DNA of 64,000 bases from Chryseobacterium vrystaatense (GCF_000737765.1 NZ_JPRI01000002.1:558001-622000), one strand, 5' to 3'. Shown: positions 43,750-53,352, numbered from the stretch's first letter. Made by a program: numbers and translations. Notes: generated by a model from the letters alone, not told the origin.

Positions 43750-45834
43750 ATGACTTTAGAAACCTCCATAGAATATGTAAAAGGAATAGGTCCTGACAGA
43801 GCCAAACTTATCAAAAGTGTACTGGGGCTTTCTACCGTTGATGACCTTTTGAATTTTTATCCTATCCGCTATCTGGATAAAAGTAAAATATATAAAGTTT
43901 CTCAGCTTGAGGAAAGTGGTATTGAGATACAGCTTAAAGGCAGAATCACGCAGGTGCAGGAAATCCAAACCGGAAAAACAAAAAGGCTGTCGGCAAAATT
44001 CAATGATGACACCGGGACAATGGATCTGGTATGGTTCCAGTATTCAAAATGGCTGAAAGAGCAGCTGCCGATCAACCGTGAAGTATATATTTTCGGAAAG
44101 ATCAATGCTTTTAACCGCCAGTTTTCTATGCCTCATCCGGAAATAGAAGTAGAGGAAAAAAAAGAAGGCGAAAACCGATTAAAGCCTATCTATCCCAGCT
44201 CTGAAAAGCTTACTAAAAGAGGATTGAATCAGAGATTTTTTCAGGTTGTCTTAAGGAATATCTGCAAAGAGATCCCTAATCTCGTTGAAGAAAACTTCCC
44301 TGACTATCTAATAAAAGCATTTAAATTTTTATCAAGGCAGCATACTTTTTTAAACATCCATTTTCCAAAGGATATGGAGCATTTTGAAAAAGCAGATAAC
44401 AGACTGAAGTTTGAAGAGTCTTTCTTTTTTCAGCTGGGATATGCCCTGAAAAAACTTCACCACAAAACACATTCACCGGGAAACCCATTTCCCGTTGTAG
44501 GTGATCATTTCAATAATTTTTATAATCACCATATTCCCTTTGATCTTACTAACGCCCAAAAAAGGGTTTTAAAAGAAATTCGTCTGGATATGAAAAGACC
44601 GGTTCAGATGAACAGGCTTCTTCAGGGCGATGTGGGATCCGGAAAAACGATGGTCGCCCTACTGACCATGCTGATTGCTATGGATAACGGTTTTCAGAGC
44701 TGTATGATGGCTCCTACTGAAATTCTAGCACAGCAGCACTATAATGGGATCAAAGAACTTTTAGAGGCAACCGATATCAATGTACGTCTCCTGACAGGTT
44801 CTACAAAAACCTCAGAAAGAAAAGTCATTCATGAGGAACTTGAAAACGGAACACTTTCTATATTGGTAGGGACTCATGCCGTTTTGGAAGATAAGGTAAA
44901 ATTTAAAAACCTGGGTCTGGCCATCATCGATGAACAACATCGGTTTGGGGTGGCACAGCGGGCGAAATTATGGGCGAAAAATAAAATTCCACCACATATC
45001 CTGGTGATGACAGCAACCCCTATTCCAAGGACACTGGCCATGAGCTTTTATTCTGATTTGGATGTTTCTGTAATTGATGAAATGCCGGTAGGAAGAAAGC
45101 CGATTATAACAGCTCACAGACGAGAGAAAGACAGAACTTATGTGTATAATTTCTGCAGGGATGAGATTAAAAAAGGAAGACAGGTTTATTTTGTGTATCC
45201 TTTGATCGAAGAATCTGAAACTTTGGATTATAAAAACCTTATGGAAGGTCTTGATCATGTCATGGATGCATTCTCAGATTACAATACTACGATGCTTCAC
45301 GGAAAAATGAAACCTGCAGAAAAGGATGCTGCCATGAACTACTTTGCTTCGGGAAAAGCAGAAATTATGGTAGCGACCACAGTAATTGAAGTGGGAGTCA
45401 ATGTTCCCAATGCTTCTGTAATGGTGATTGAAAGTTCTGAAAGGTTTGGTCTGTCTCAACTTCACCAGTTAAGGGGCCGGGTGGGCCGAGGTGCAGAGCA
45501 GAGTTACTGTATACTGATGACTTCCGATAAATTATCTAAAGAGAGCAGAACCCGTATCAAAACAATGACAGAAACCAACGACGGATTTAAAATTTCTGAA
45601 GTGGATATGCAGCTCAGAGGTCCCGGAGATATTTTGGGAACACAGCAGAGCGGTGTAGTAGATTTCAAAAGATTAGATCTGGTGAACGATTCCGCTATTA
45701 TCAAAACAACAAAAAATACGGTTGATAAAATCCTTGAAACAGATCCGCTTCTGGCCAATCCAGACAATCTGATCATCAAAAACTACTATCTGAAGTACTA
45801 CAAGGGAAAGAATAAATGGAGCAAAATTTCATAA
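43750..45834 (+). CDS. recG: ATP-dependent DNA helicase RecG
   Basis: 694 aa. Wedge/OB domain first, then SF2 helicase motifs: LLQGDVGSGKTMVALLTML (Walker A, about residue 293), IIDEQHRFGVAQR (DEQH box, about 393), VMTATPIPRTLAM and VGVNVPNASVMVIESSERFG, QLRGRVGRG. Remodels stalled forks and Holliday junctions. Stands alone on the plus strand. Confidence 0.96.
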   Translation: MTLETSIEYVKGIGPDRAKLIKSVLGLSTVDDLLNFYPIRYLDKSKIYKVSQLEESGIEIQLKGRITQVQEIQTGKTKRLSAKFNDDTGTMDLVWFQYSKWLKEQLPINREVYIFGKINAFNRQFSMPHPEIEVEEKKEGENRLKPIYPSSEKLTKRGLNQRFFQVVLRNICKEIPNLVEENFPDYLIKAFKFLSRQHTFLNIHFPKDMEHFEKADNRLKFEESFFFQLGYALKKLHHKTHSPGNPFPVVGDHFNNFYNHHIPFDLTNAQKRVLKEIRLDMKRPVQMNRLLQGDVGSGKTMVALLTMLIAMDNGFQSCMMAPTEILAQQHYNGIKELLEATDINVRLLTGSTKTSERKVIHEELENGTLSILVGTHAVLEDKVKFKNLGLAIIDEQHRFGVAQRAKLWAKNKIPPHILVMTATPIPRTLAMSFYSDLDVSVIDEMPVGRKPIITAHRREKDRTYVYNFCRDEIKKGRQVYFVYPLIEESETLDYKNLMEGLDHVMDAFSDYNTTMLHGKMKPAEKDAAMNYFASGKAEIMVATTVIEVGVNVPNASVMVIESSERFGLSQLHQLRGRVGRGAEQSYCILMTSDKLSKESRTRIKTMTETNDGFKISEVDMQLRGPGDILGTQQSGVVDFKRLDLVNDSAIIKTTKNTVDKILETDPLLANPDNLIIKNYYLKYYKGKNKWSKIS

Positions 45835-45837
45835 AAA

Positions 45838-45866
45838 AACCGCGAAAAGAAATCTTTTCGCGGCCC
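45838..45866. terminator. Terminator after recG
   Basis: CCGCGAAAAG / CTTTTCGCGG stem, loop AAAT. A-run before it and C-run after it mean the better T-tract is on the minus strand, but it is placed for recG. Confidence 0.7.
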
Positions 45867-46433
45867 CCTTATAAAACTGTTATTTAGAAGAAATTACTTT
45901 TGGTCTGTTAAATAAATTTATTTTAATAGCAAGAACTAATATCTTGTGATTTGGTGTGAAAATATTTATATATTATTTGAATTTTCAGTTCTAACTATTA
46001 AAATAAATTTAAAAAACAAAATGAATTATTTTTCCAACTTGCTTATTATAAAAACTAACTGTTTCAAGTTGAAGGAAGTGGGAATGAAACGAATAAATAC
46101 CCTTCAACTATCTCAAGTTTTCATGATTGTACCGTTTTGTTTAAAGATCTTCTATGCTTTATAGCTGGAAATAACATAATTCATTTTGTTAAAACTAACA
46201 TTGTGACTTATATCTTGATTTCTAAATGAAATAATCTATTCTCTGTCATCCATTGCTTTTTTATATAGCTAATTTGTGTTGCAATGTTTACGTTTACAAA
46301 ATTGCTGATATTCTTTTGATTCCTCCTTATATTATTTTAATTATTAGTTATACAATTTTCACCTTATTGTGAATAGTATGCATCAAATACCAATTTTAAC
46401 ACTAAAAATAAAAACTAAAAAAGCCTCTATTTA
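45867..46433. other. 567-base AT-rich gene-free region holding a long inverted repeat
   Basis: No gene supported: a 72-codon frame on the plus strand (45946-46164) lacks features. The clear structure is an inverted repeat, arms 45914-45936 and 45988-46010. No tRNA or known ncRNA seen. The rest looks like spacer before the receiver/AraC pair. Confidence 0.5.
45914..46010. repeat. Inverted repeat, 23-base arms, 51-base loop
   Basis: Left arm AAATTTATTTTAATAGCAAG+AAC and right arm GTTCTAACTATTAAAATAAA+TTT are complementary at 21 of 23 positions. It is AT-rich, so transcription could fold it; it might also be a residual mobile element end. No target duplication seen. Confidence 0.45.
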
Positions 46434-46880
46434 TCATACTTTCATGATAAAACTATCTTTATTGAGTCCTGATGTATGATACTGCCAGTTTATAGTAATA
46501 ATTTCAGTAACTGCTTTTTTTAAGCCTTCATAAGTATCAGGTTTTTTCATAAAAACATTGGCTCCGTTTACAAAGATCTCTTCTACTTCACTTTCCGAAA
46601 TCTGGTCGGTATAAACCGTAATTACGATGTCTCTGAATTTCGGATCTGTTTTGATTTCTTCAAGGCATTCCATCATTTTTTTTCCAGGAATATCATATTT
46701 GATAAAAACCATTTCCGGAATAATTGCTCCGCAGCTGTTCAGATAGCCCATAAGATCTTCACCATTAGAGAAGCACTGCGACTTTACCCCTATTTTTAAA
46801 CCTTTGAAAATATTTTTAAAGAATATGATATTACCCTCGTCGTCATCTGCCGTTATTATATTTAAATATTCTTTATTCAT
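46434..46880 (-). CDS. Receiver-domain protein with degenerate phospho-site
   Basis: 148 aa response-regulator receiver (CheY-like) only. Acidic pocket DDDE (residues 12-15), then at the usual phospho-Asp position a Lys (Lys61 in MVFIKYDIPGKK), conserved Thr-like VYTDQ and the Lys of FMKKPDTYEGLKK. The Asp is displaced two residues to 63. So it probably does not take the phosphoryl group in the usual way. It overlaps the AraC regulator gene by 8 bases and is translated after it. No effector domain. Confidence 0.85.
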   Translation of the reverse strand: MNKEYLNIITADDDEGNIIFFKNIFKGLKIGVKSQCFSNGEDLMGYLNSCGAIIPEMVFIKYDIPGKKMMECLEEIKTDPKFRDIVITVYTDQISESEVEEIFVNGANVFMKKPDTYEGLKKAVTEIITINWQYHTSGLNKDSFIMKV

Positions 46881-47454
46881 ACAACATTTCTGAATTTACA
46901 GTCATACTTTGCACCTTTCTCCTTTTTGCAATGATCTTCTGAAATTGGGATGGTGTGATCCCTGTTGTATTTTTGAATTGAGTACTCAAATGTGCTACAC
47001 TGGAATAATTCAACTTATGGGCAATTTCCGTAAGGCTCTGTTTATTATTTAAGATCAACTCCTTGGCATACTCAATTTTCTGAAGGATAATAAAATTTTC
47101 TATAGAGGTATAGGCAACTTCCGAAAAAAGATTGGAAAGATATCCATAACTGTGATTCAGTTTTTCAGCAATATATATGGATGCCTTTACAGGAACAGCA
47201 TTTTCAGAAAAAACCAGTTCTACGATAGCATCTTTAATTTTCTGTACCAAAGCTGTCTTCTGACTTTCAATAATCTCTATGCCATAATCTTTAAGATTCT
47301 TCTTAAACAGATTATGCTGCTCCTGAGTAATGGGTTCATAGAATTCCACTTCTCCGAAGTTCAGTAGACGGTATTTTAGCCCGTGCTCTTTTAGTTTCTC
47401 ATCCAACACTTTCTTACAGAGAGCATTGAAATCAAATTTTACATACATTTTCAT
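46873..47454 (-). CDS. AraC-family regulator with N-terminal ferredoxin-like domain
   Basis: 193 aa. About 60 residues form an HMA-like small domain (MYVKFDFNALCKKVLDEKLK, then FGEVEFYEPITQEQ and LKDYGIEIIESQK); residues 85-180 hold two AraC HTH units (GYLSNLFSEVAYTSIENFII; LTEIAHKLNYSSVAHLSTQF, KNTTGITPSQFQK). A common Flavobacteriia type of unknown ligand. Start at 47454; its stop overlaps the receiver gene start (8 bases), so both are made from one mRNA. Confidence 0.9.
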   Translation of the reverse strand: MKMYVKFDFNALCKKVLDEKLKEHGLKYRLLNFGEVEFYEPITQEQHNLFKKNLKDYGIEIIESQKTALVQKIKDAIVELVFSENAVPVKASIYIAEKLNHSYGYLSNLFSEVAYTSIENFIILQKIEYAKELILNNKQSLTEIAHKLNYSSVAHLSTQFKNTTGITPSQFQKIIAKRRKVQSMTVNSEMLYE

Positions 47455-47550
47455 CCTGTTATAAGTGTGTCAAATTTCGAAGTAAATATAATAATTTATT
47501 TCATTTAAAAGTGAAATAGATGTGAATATTTTTAACATAATGTATAAAAA

Positions 47551-47580
47551 CAAAAAACTCCTGCATATGAATACAGGAAT
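47551..47580 (-). terminator. Terminator after the GNAT gene
   Basis: Minus strand stem TCCTG...CAGGA followed by TTTTTTG. In the 293-base gap between AraC and GNAT genes, which otherwise shows nothing. Confidence 0.6.
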
Positions 47581-47747
47581 TTAAACACTAAGGATGAAAA
47601 AAATATACTGATAAAAAGCTGCTATAGCTCAAAACCAAGCATATGAATGTATTATTGAAAGTGATTTGGTTCTGATACAAAGATGAACCAAAAAGAAACA
47701 TCACATGTTATAGAATTAAAATTAAATGTTACACAATTTTAAGTCAA

Positions 47748-48251
47748 TTATTTGTGAATTAAGAATTCCATAAGGTAGTCATCCATAACATATCCCCGCC
47801 CAATATCAAAAATTCCTTCACCATAAACCTCGTATCCCTGGGATTCATAGAAGTTTCTTGCTGCATTATATTTATTGACATTCAGGATTATTCTGTGATC
47901 TCCGTTTTCAGATACTTTATCGTTCAGGAATTGCAGGGCAATTTTTCCAAAACCTTTGCCTTTGCTTTCAGGAACAAGATAAATACGGTGAAGTTTAGTC
48001 GTTTTCTCTTCATAATGATGCTGATAGCCTATAAAACCTTCATAAGAACCCGTGTTTTCATCCTGGATCATATAATAATGATAATCCGGATTCTGCAGAT
48101 GATTTCCAATCTCAGTTTCTGAATACATTTCTGACAGCATATATTCCATCTGTTCTTCGGAAAGAATATCTGCGTAAGCATTTTCCCAGGATCTTCTCGC
48201 CAGATCCTGTATAAGAGGAATGTCTTTTTCTGTTGCTTCTAGTAATTTCAT
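47748..48251 (-). CDS. GNAT family N-acetyltransferase 1
   Basis: 167 aa from Met at 48251 (MKLLEATEKDIPLIQDLARR); the longest frame runs 14 codons further without support. GNAT fold: EGFIGYQHHYEEKTTKLHRI (beta4) and the acetyl-CoA loop PESKGKGFGKIALQFL, then NKYNAARNFYESQGYEV (beta6-alpha4-beta7). Transfers acetyl to a small amine or protein; substrate unknown. Confidence 0.88.
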   Translation of the reverse strand: MKLLEATEKDIPLIQDLARRSWENAYADILSEEQMEYMLSEMYSETEIGNHLQNPDYHYYMIQDENTGSYEGFIGYQHHYEEKTTKLHRIYLVPESKGKGFGKIALQFLNDKVSENGDHRIILNVNKYNAARNFYESQGYEVYGEGIFDIGRGYVMDDYLMEFLIHK

Positions 48252-48409
48252 AATTTTTATGATTAAAAAAAGTGAAAAGCCGGAACTTTTCACTTCATTA
48301 TTTCAATTGTAATGGTTAACGGTCAAGTGTAAATGATTCATTAAGATTCAGAAATTGACTCTTCACTTGCTAAACAAAATTTACAATTCCCGTTTTACCG
48401 ATTGACTTT

Positions 48410-49282
48410 TTAGATTTTCGCCATTTCAGCTTTGATTTTTGCATAAAGCCCTTCTGAAGCAGGAACTAAAGGTAGTCTCAAATAATTTTTAATAATTCCT
48501 TTTTCTGTCAGGATTACTTTAATACCGCATGGATTTCCTTCTGCAAAAATCAGTCTTGTGATCTCTACTAATTTATTGTGGATTTCATAAGCTTCTTTCA
48601 CTTTTCCATCGAAAGCAAGTTGAACCATGGTGGAAAACTCTTTTGGATAGCCCTGGCCAATGACAGAAATTACCCCGTTTCCACCTGCTAAAGTTACAGG
48701 AAGTGTATATTCATCATCTCCCGAAACTAGTGAAAATTCTTCAGGCTTTTTTCTTAAAATATCGAAATACTGAAGAATATTCGGAGCTGCTTCTTTAATC
48801 ATGAATAAATTCGGGAATTCATTTGCTAAACGGATCGTCGTATCTGCATCAACATTCTGTCCTGTTCTTGATGGAACATTATAAATAATGATATTTTTAC
48901 CTGTAGAAGCCAACGCTTTATAATGTTGGTAAAGTCCTTCCTGGTTAGGTTTATTGTAGTATGGAGACACAGAAAGTACGGCTTCAAATGCAGAAAGATC
49001 TGCCTCTTCAATCTGTTTCTTGACTTCAAGAGTATTATTACCGCCAATTCCTAAAACCAAAGGAAGACGTTTATTATTAACCTTAATGATATGCTCAATC
49101 ACCTGTTTCTTCTCCTCCTCTGAAAGCGTTGCCGCCTCTGCTGTAGTTCCCAAAACAACTAAATAATTGGTTCCGTTTTCGATATTATACTCAACAAGTT
49201 TTGTTAAACTGTCGAAATCAACGGATAAATCTTCATTAAAGGGCGTCACCAACGCAACACCTACTCCTTTTAAAATGCTCAT
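48410..49282 (-). CDS. dapA: 4-hydroxy-tetrahydrodipicolinate synthase DapA
   Basis: 290 aa, normal length. Schiff-base Lys163 in FMIKEAAPN, Tyr134 in IIYNVPSRTG, substrate loop VLGTTAEAATL (Thr46-Thr47). Condenses pyruvate with aspartate semialdehyde, first step of lysine and diaminopimelate synthesis. Promoter TAAATTTG at 49302-49309 lies upstream. Divergent from the nucleotidase genes. Confidence 0.96.
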   Translation of the reverse strand: MSILKGVGVALVTPFNEDLSVDFDSLTKLVEYNIENGTNYLVVLGTTAEAATLSEEEKKQVIEHIIKVNNKRLPLVLGIGGNNTLEVKKQIEEADLSAFEAVLSVSPYYNKPNQEGLYQHYKALASTGKNIIIYNVPSRTGQNVDADTTIRLANEFPNLFMIKEAAPNILQYFDILRKKPEEFSLVSGDDEYTLPVTLAGGNGVISVIGQGYPKEFSTMVQLAFDGKVKEAYEIHNKLVEITRLIFAEGNPCGIKVILTEKGIIKNYLRLPLVPASEGLYAKIKAEMAKI

Positions 49283-49301
49283 CTGTTAGAATTATTTTTG
49301 T

Positions 49302-49309
49302 CAAATTTA
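49302..49309 (-). promoter_or_regulatory. dapA promoter -7 box
   Basis: TAAATTTG, then AC, on the minus strand; 20 bases before the dapA start at 49282. Confidence 0.55.
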
Positions 49310-49363
49310 ATAATTTACGATAAGAATTTATAATAAATAATAATGTTTTATTATACATATAAT

Positions 49364-49371
49364 TATATTTG
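49364..49371 (+). promoter_or_regulatory. Promoter -7 box for the nucleotidase-porZ-recO transcript
   Basis: TATATTTG, then C, fits TAnnTTTG; 19 bases before the ATG at 49390, which supports that start over the one 7 codons upstream. Confidence 0.6.
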
Positions 49372-49389
49372 CATATACTAAAAGATATT

Positions 49390-50148
49390 ATGAAAAATAA
49401 ATTCTTGTTACTAGGAATTGCTCTGGCTTCTCTTACTGCCTGCAAGACAGCTTCTACGCTGCAGCTGGCGGATGTGAAGCCCCAGAAAAACATTTCTATT
49501 AATAATGAGCTAAAAAATGATGAGGAGTTTGTAAAAGTTATTGAACCTTATAAGCAGAAACTGGACAAGGAGATGAATCAGAAGATCTCTCACACCAGCT
49601 TAGATCTTACCAAACAGGGTGATAACAGCAATCTGGGTAATCTTTTGGCTGACTATACTTTTGAAGGCGCTGATGCCTGGGCAAAAAAGAATCTTCAGAA
49701 AAACGTAGATGCTGCTCTGATCAATATTGGCGGAATCCGTACCACGATCGGTAAAGGAGATGTGCTTCTGAAAAATGTTTTTGAAGTTATGCCTTTCGAA
49801 AATGAAGTCATCATTGTAAAAATGAAAGGATCAGATCTTCAGGGACTTTTCGATTATTATGCAAAAACACAGGTAAACAATCCTGTTTCTAATTTATATA
49901 TTGAAACCAATAACGGACAGCTTACCCAATCTCAGATCAATGGAAAGCCTGTAGATCCTTCAAAGGATTATTACATTGCTACTTCAGATTATCTGGCGCT
50001 GGGAGGCGACAATATGAAATTTTTCTCCAAAGGAGAATCAATTTCCACAGGAATCAGATTAAGAGATCTTTTCATTGAATATTTCAGGAAGAATTCTGAG
50101 GTGGTTCCCAATACAGATGTTCGTTTAAATTTTATCGGTAAGAAGTAA
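49390..50148 (+). CDS. 5'-nucleotidase C-terminal-domain lipoprotein
   Basis: 252 aa with lipobox ASLTAC (Cys18). Only the substrate-binding half of UshA-type nucleotidases: NSNLGNLLADYTFEGADAW, ALINIGGIRTTIGKGDV, EVMPFENEVIIVKMKGSDLQ and DYYIATSDYLALGGDNM. The catalytic metallophosphatase half is encoded by the next gene, so the enzyme is split and the domain order is reversed. Overlaps the next start as TAATG. Start chosen by promoter and lipobox. Confidence 0.9.
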   Translation: MKNKFLLLGIALASLTACKTASTLQLADVKPQKNISINNELKNDEEFVKVIEPYKQKLDKEMNQKISHTSLDLTKQGDNSNLGNLLADYTFEGADAWAKKNLQKNVDAALINIGGIRTTIGKGDVLLKNVFEVMPFENEVIIVKMKGSDLQGLFDYYAKTQVNNPVSNLYIETNNGQLTQSQINGKPVDPSKDYYIATSDYLALGGDNMKFFSKGESISTGIRLRDLFIEYFRKNSEVVPNTDVRLNFIGKK

Positions 50149-51098
50149 TGGATAGAAAAAGTTTTTTAAAAGTAATAGGCGGAGGATCTTTAGCAGCAGC
50201 TTTAGCTCCCAATATGATGATGGCAGAAGAATTGAAATTCAATCCTTTTAAATCTGCAAATAAACTGACCATTCTTCATACCAACGATCAGCACAGCAGA
50301 ATCGAGCCATTCGATGAAAGCTATACCAAGAATCCCAATCAGGGAGGTTTTGCACGAAGAGCCAGCCTGATACAGCAGATCAGAAATCAGGAAAGCAATG
50401 TTCTTCTTTTGGACTCAGGAGATATTTTTCAGGGAACTCCTTATTTTAATTTCTTCGGAGGTGAGCTGGAATTCAAACTGATGTCTATGATGAAGTATGA
50501 CGCTTCTACGATGGGAAACCATGATTTTGATAACAGCCTTGATGGTTTCCTAAAAGTGCTTCCCAATGCGAAGTTCCCTTTTATCTGTTCAAACTATGAT
50601 TTTAAAAATACAGTTCTGGACGGAAAAACTTCACAATACAAGATCTTTAATAAAAACGGAATAAAAGTAGGTATTTTCGGAGTAGGTATACAGCTTGACG
50701 GTCTTGTAGGCAAAAAGCAATATGGAGAAACCGTATATTCTGACCCTGTAGATGTAGCGCAGCATTATTCCAATTTTCTAAAAAATGAACAAAAATGTGA
50801 TCTTGTAATCTGCCTTTCGCATATTGGCTATGATTATAAAGATGAACCTAATAAAATAAGCGACAAAATTCTGGCTGCCAAAACAGAGAATATTGATATC
50901 ATCTTAGGGGGACACACTCATACTTTTTTACCTGAACCACAAACACTTACCAACAGACAAGGTAAAAATGTTCTGGTAAATCAGGTGGGATGGGCAGGTC
51001 TTCTTCTTGGCAGAATAGATTTTTACTTTGATTCAAATAAAAACGTAAAGCATATTTCCTGGAACAATCAGGCAATAGACAGCAGCATAACCGTATAA
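50148..51098 (+). CDS. 5'-nucleotidase metallophosphatase subunit
   Basis: 316 aa. N-terminal signal MDRKSFLKVIGGGSLAAALA resembles a Tat signal with RK instead of RR. Metallophosphatase residues: ILHTNDQHSRIEPF, LLLDSGDIFQGTPYFNFFGG, MGNHDFDN, CLSHIG and LGGHTHTFLPEP. Hydrolyses nucleotides in the periplasm, presumably with the preceding lipoprotein as substrate domain. Ends one base before the porZ start. Confidence 0.9.
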   Translation: MDRKSFLKVIGGGSLAAALAPNMMMAEELKFNPFKSANKLTILHTNDQHSRIEPFDESYTKNPNQGGFARRASLIQQIRNQESNVLLLDSGDIFQGTPYFNFFGGELEFKLMSMMKYDASTMGNHDFDNSLDGFLKVLPNAKFPFICSNYDFKNTVLDGKTSQYKIFNKNGIKVGIFGVGIQLDGLVGKKQYGETVYSDPVDVAQHYSNFLKNEQKCDLVICLSHIGYDYKDEPNKISDKILAAKTENIDIILGGHTHTFLPEPQTLTNRQGKNVLVNQVGWAGLLLGRIDFYFDSNKNVKHISWNNQAIDSSITV

Positions 51099-51099
51099 T

Positions 51100-53352
51100 A
51101 TGAAAAAACTCTCTTTAATCTCTCTGGGTATTTTAGCCTCCCTGCAATTCATGAATGCGCAGGTGATTTCATCAAAAAAATGGACAGATCATTTTTCTTA
51201 CAATAATGTCCTTGCTATGAAGGAGGACAATGGGAAAATAATTGCCGCTACTGAAAACGGGGTATTCTACTATACCATTTCAACCGGAGAGGTTACTAAG
51301 CTGTCAAAAGCCAACGGTCTTCATGATGTCAATATCTCTGCGTTCGACTATAATCCCCAGACCAAAATAGGGGTGATAGGATATGCGAACGGTGCTTTAG
51401 ACATTATAACACCAAAAGAGATTAAATATGTTGTAGACATACCTATCGCCGCAGGCTATAGCGGCAGTAAGAGTGTTAATCATATTTCTATTACAGGAGA
51501 TCAGGCGGTTATTTCTGTAGGATATGGACTTTCTATATTCAATCTTAAAAAACTGGAATTCGGAGATTCTGCATTTTTCATGAACGGCGGTATATATGAA
51601 GCCAGCAATGAAGCAACTATTTTTGGAAGTAAGGTATATTCGGTTACGAACAGTGGTCTGAAAAGCCACGAAATGAATATCACATTCCCGGTATTCTCCA
51701 CATGGACTACTGAAATACCAGGGTCATTCAAGCATATTGATGCAGAAGACACTTCTCTTATTTATTCTTCTGCAACCTCTGCATTTATCTATAATAACGG
51801 CACCCCTACTCCGCTTCCTACAGCTTTCGGAAATATCAGGGATATTGTTTTAAGTTCAAATAATATTGTCGTAACGGACAACAGAATTTACACATTCGGC
51901 CTAAATGGGATATCATTAAATGCTGTAAGTTTGGGAGAAGACTGTAATACAGCTATTACCGTAGGCAGTGGAAAAATATACGGAGGAACTATATTATCCG
52001 GAATAAAAGACGAAAGCAGTACTACTTATAAACCCTCAGGTCCTTATTCCAATTCCTCCTACAAGATCAATCTGTATGATAATAACCAGATGCTCGTATC
52101 ATCCGGGGCGAGAATAGGCAGATATAATCAGGCATATTTAAATCCCAAAAAACCAGGTTTTTATTATTTTAACGGATCAGAATGGATATATCCTTCCTTT
52201 TTTTCAGGAGCCACTTCCCGAATTAATGTACTGGATGCTGTCCTAAACCCAACCGACAACAGCGAAGTTTTCTTCACCAACTATATAGGTGTTGCCCAAG
52301 GTGAAGGAGTCTATAGAATGAAGTATAATGCAAGCAATAAAGATTTCGACTTAATGAAATACTATACAGGACCTTTTCGTCCTGTCGGTTTTGCAACAGA
52401 CAGCCAAAATAATCTTTTTGTATCCATTGCAGCCAATGGAGGCAGCCCATCTGTATGGATTTATGATAAAGCAGCGGACAATTTTGTCTTAAAAAAAATA
52501 ATACTATCCAGCGATGGCGCACAAAAGCCTATTATTCATGAAGATATGCTTTGGATGCCTTTACCAAGAACCAATAATTTTCTGGTATATGACTATAAAA
52601 ATGCGCTTAATCTTTCTGATGATACCGAATACATATTAAAAGATTCCAATGGTTTCGCAGGAAATTCAAAAGGAACGCTATCAGTAGCATTTGACAAATC
52701 CGGAGATGCCTGGATTGGCACCGATAGTGGATTAAGAATAATGTCTAATGCTACTACAGAAATAAAAACTCCCGAACCCAAAGTAAATCCTATTATTATT
52801 GAACAAAACGGGCTTGGAGAGGAACTTTTCAGAGACGGTCAGATCCTCCAGGTAGAAGTAGATGCAGGAAATTACAAATGGGTTTCTGTAGACGGAGGTG
52901 GTGTATATTACCTTTCTGCTGACGGACAACAGACGATAAAACATTTTACAAAAGAAAATTCCCCACTTCCTACCAATTCTGTTACCGACATAAAAGTGGA
53001 CAAAAAAACGGGGAAAGTATATTTTGTAACTTTCAATGGTATTGTAGCCTATCAGGGCGATGTGGCAGATGTTACGTCTAACTTCGGCAAAATAGTAGTT
53101 TACCCTAATCCTGTAGTATATTCTAACTTTAAAGGAAAAGTTACTATTAAAGGACTTGCAGAAAAAACAAATATCAGAATCACAGATGCAGCAGGAAATG
53201 TCATCCACTCAGCGGTAGCAAGAGGAGGATATTATGAATGGGATCTTAATAATCAGAAGGGCACCAGAGTAGCGTCAGGTATTTATTTTGTATTGATGAC
53301 CAATGAAGACGGTTCAGATAAAGCTACTGCAAAAATAGGAGTAGTCAATTAA
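51100..53352 (+). CDS. porZ: PorZ-like T9SS protein (two beta-propellers, type A CTD)
   Basis: 750 aa with signal peptide (MKKLSLISLGILASLQFMNA). N-terminal propeller starting SSKKWTDHFSYNNVLAMKED, then ENGVFYYTISTGEVTKLSKA and NGLHDVNISAFDYNP, a second propeller with WIGTDSGLRIM, and a type A sorting domain (VVYPNPVVYSNFKGKVTIKG ... VASGIYFVLMTNEDG). PorZ is a surface part of the attachment complex of T9SS that binds anionic lipopolysaccharide. Between the nucleotidase and recO with overlaps, one operon. Confidence 0.82.
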   Translation: MKKLSLISLGILASLQFMNAQVISSKKWTDHFSYNNVLAMKEDNGKIIAATENGVFYYTISTGEVTKLSKANGLHDVNISAFDYNPQTKIGVIGYANGALDIITPKEIKYVVDIPIAAGYSGSKSVNHISITGDQAVISVGYGLSIFNLKKLEFGDSAFFMNGGIYEASNEATIFGSKVYSVTNSGLKSHEMNITFPVFSTWTTEIPGSFKHIDAEDTSLIYSSATSAFIYNNGTPTPLPTAFGNIRDIVLSSNNIVVTDNRIYTFGLNGISLNAVSLGEDCNTAITVGSGKIYGGTILSGIKDESSTTYKPSGPYSNSSYKINLYDNNQMLVSSGARIGRYNQAYLNPKKPGFYYFNGSEWIYPSFFSGATSRINVLDAVLNPTDNSEVFFTNYIGVAQGEGVYRMKYNASNKDFDLMKYYTGPFRPVGFATDSQNNLFVSIAANGGSPSVWIYDKAADNFVLKKIILSSDGAQKPIIHEDMLWMPLPRTNNFLVYDYKNALNLSDDTEYILKDSNGFAGNSKGTLSVAFDKSGDAWIGTDSGLRIMSNATTEIKTPEPKVNPIIIEQNGLGEELFRDGQILQVEVDAGNYKWVSVDGGGVYYLSADGQQTIKHFTKENSPLPTNSVTDIKVDKKTGKVYFVTFNGIVAYQGDVADVTSNFGKIVVYPNPVVYSNFKGKVTIKGLAEKTNIRITDAAGNVIHSAVARGGYYEWDLNNQKGTRVASGIYFVLMTNEDGSDKATAKIGVVN

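Noticed and set aside
45946..46164. 72-codon ORF after recG
   Set aside because: Covers an inverted-repeat arm, is AT-rich and has no recognisable domain.
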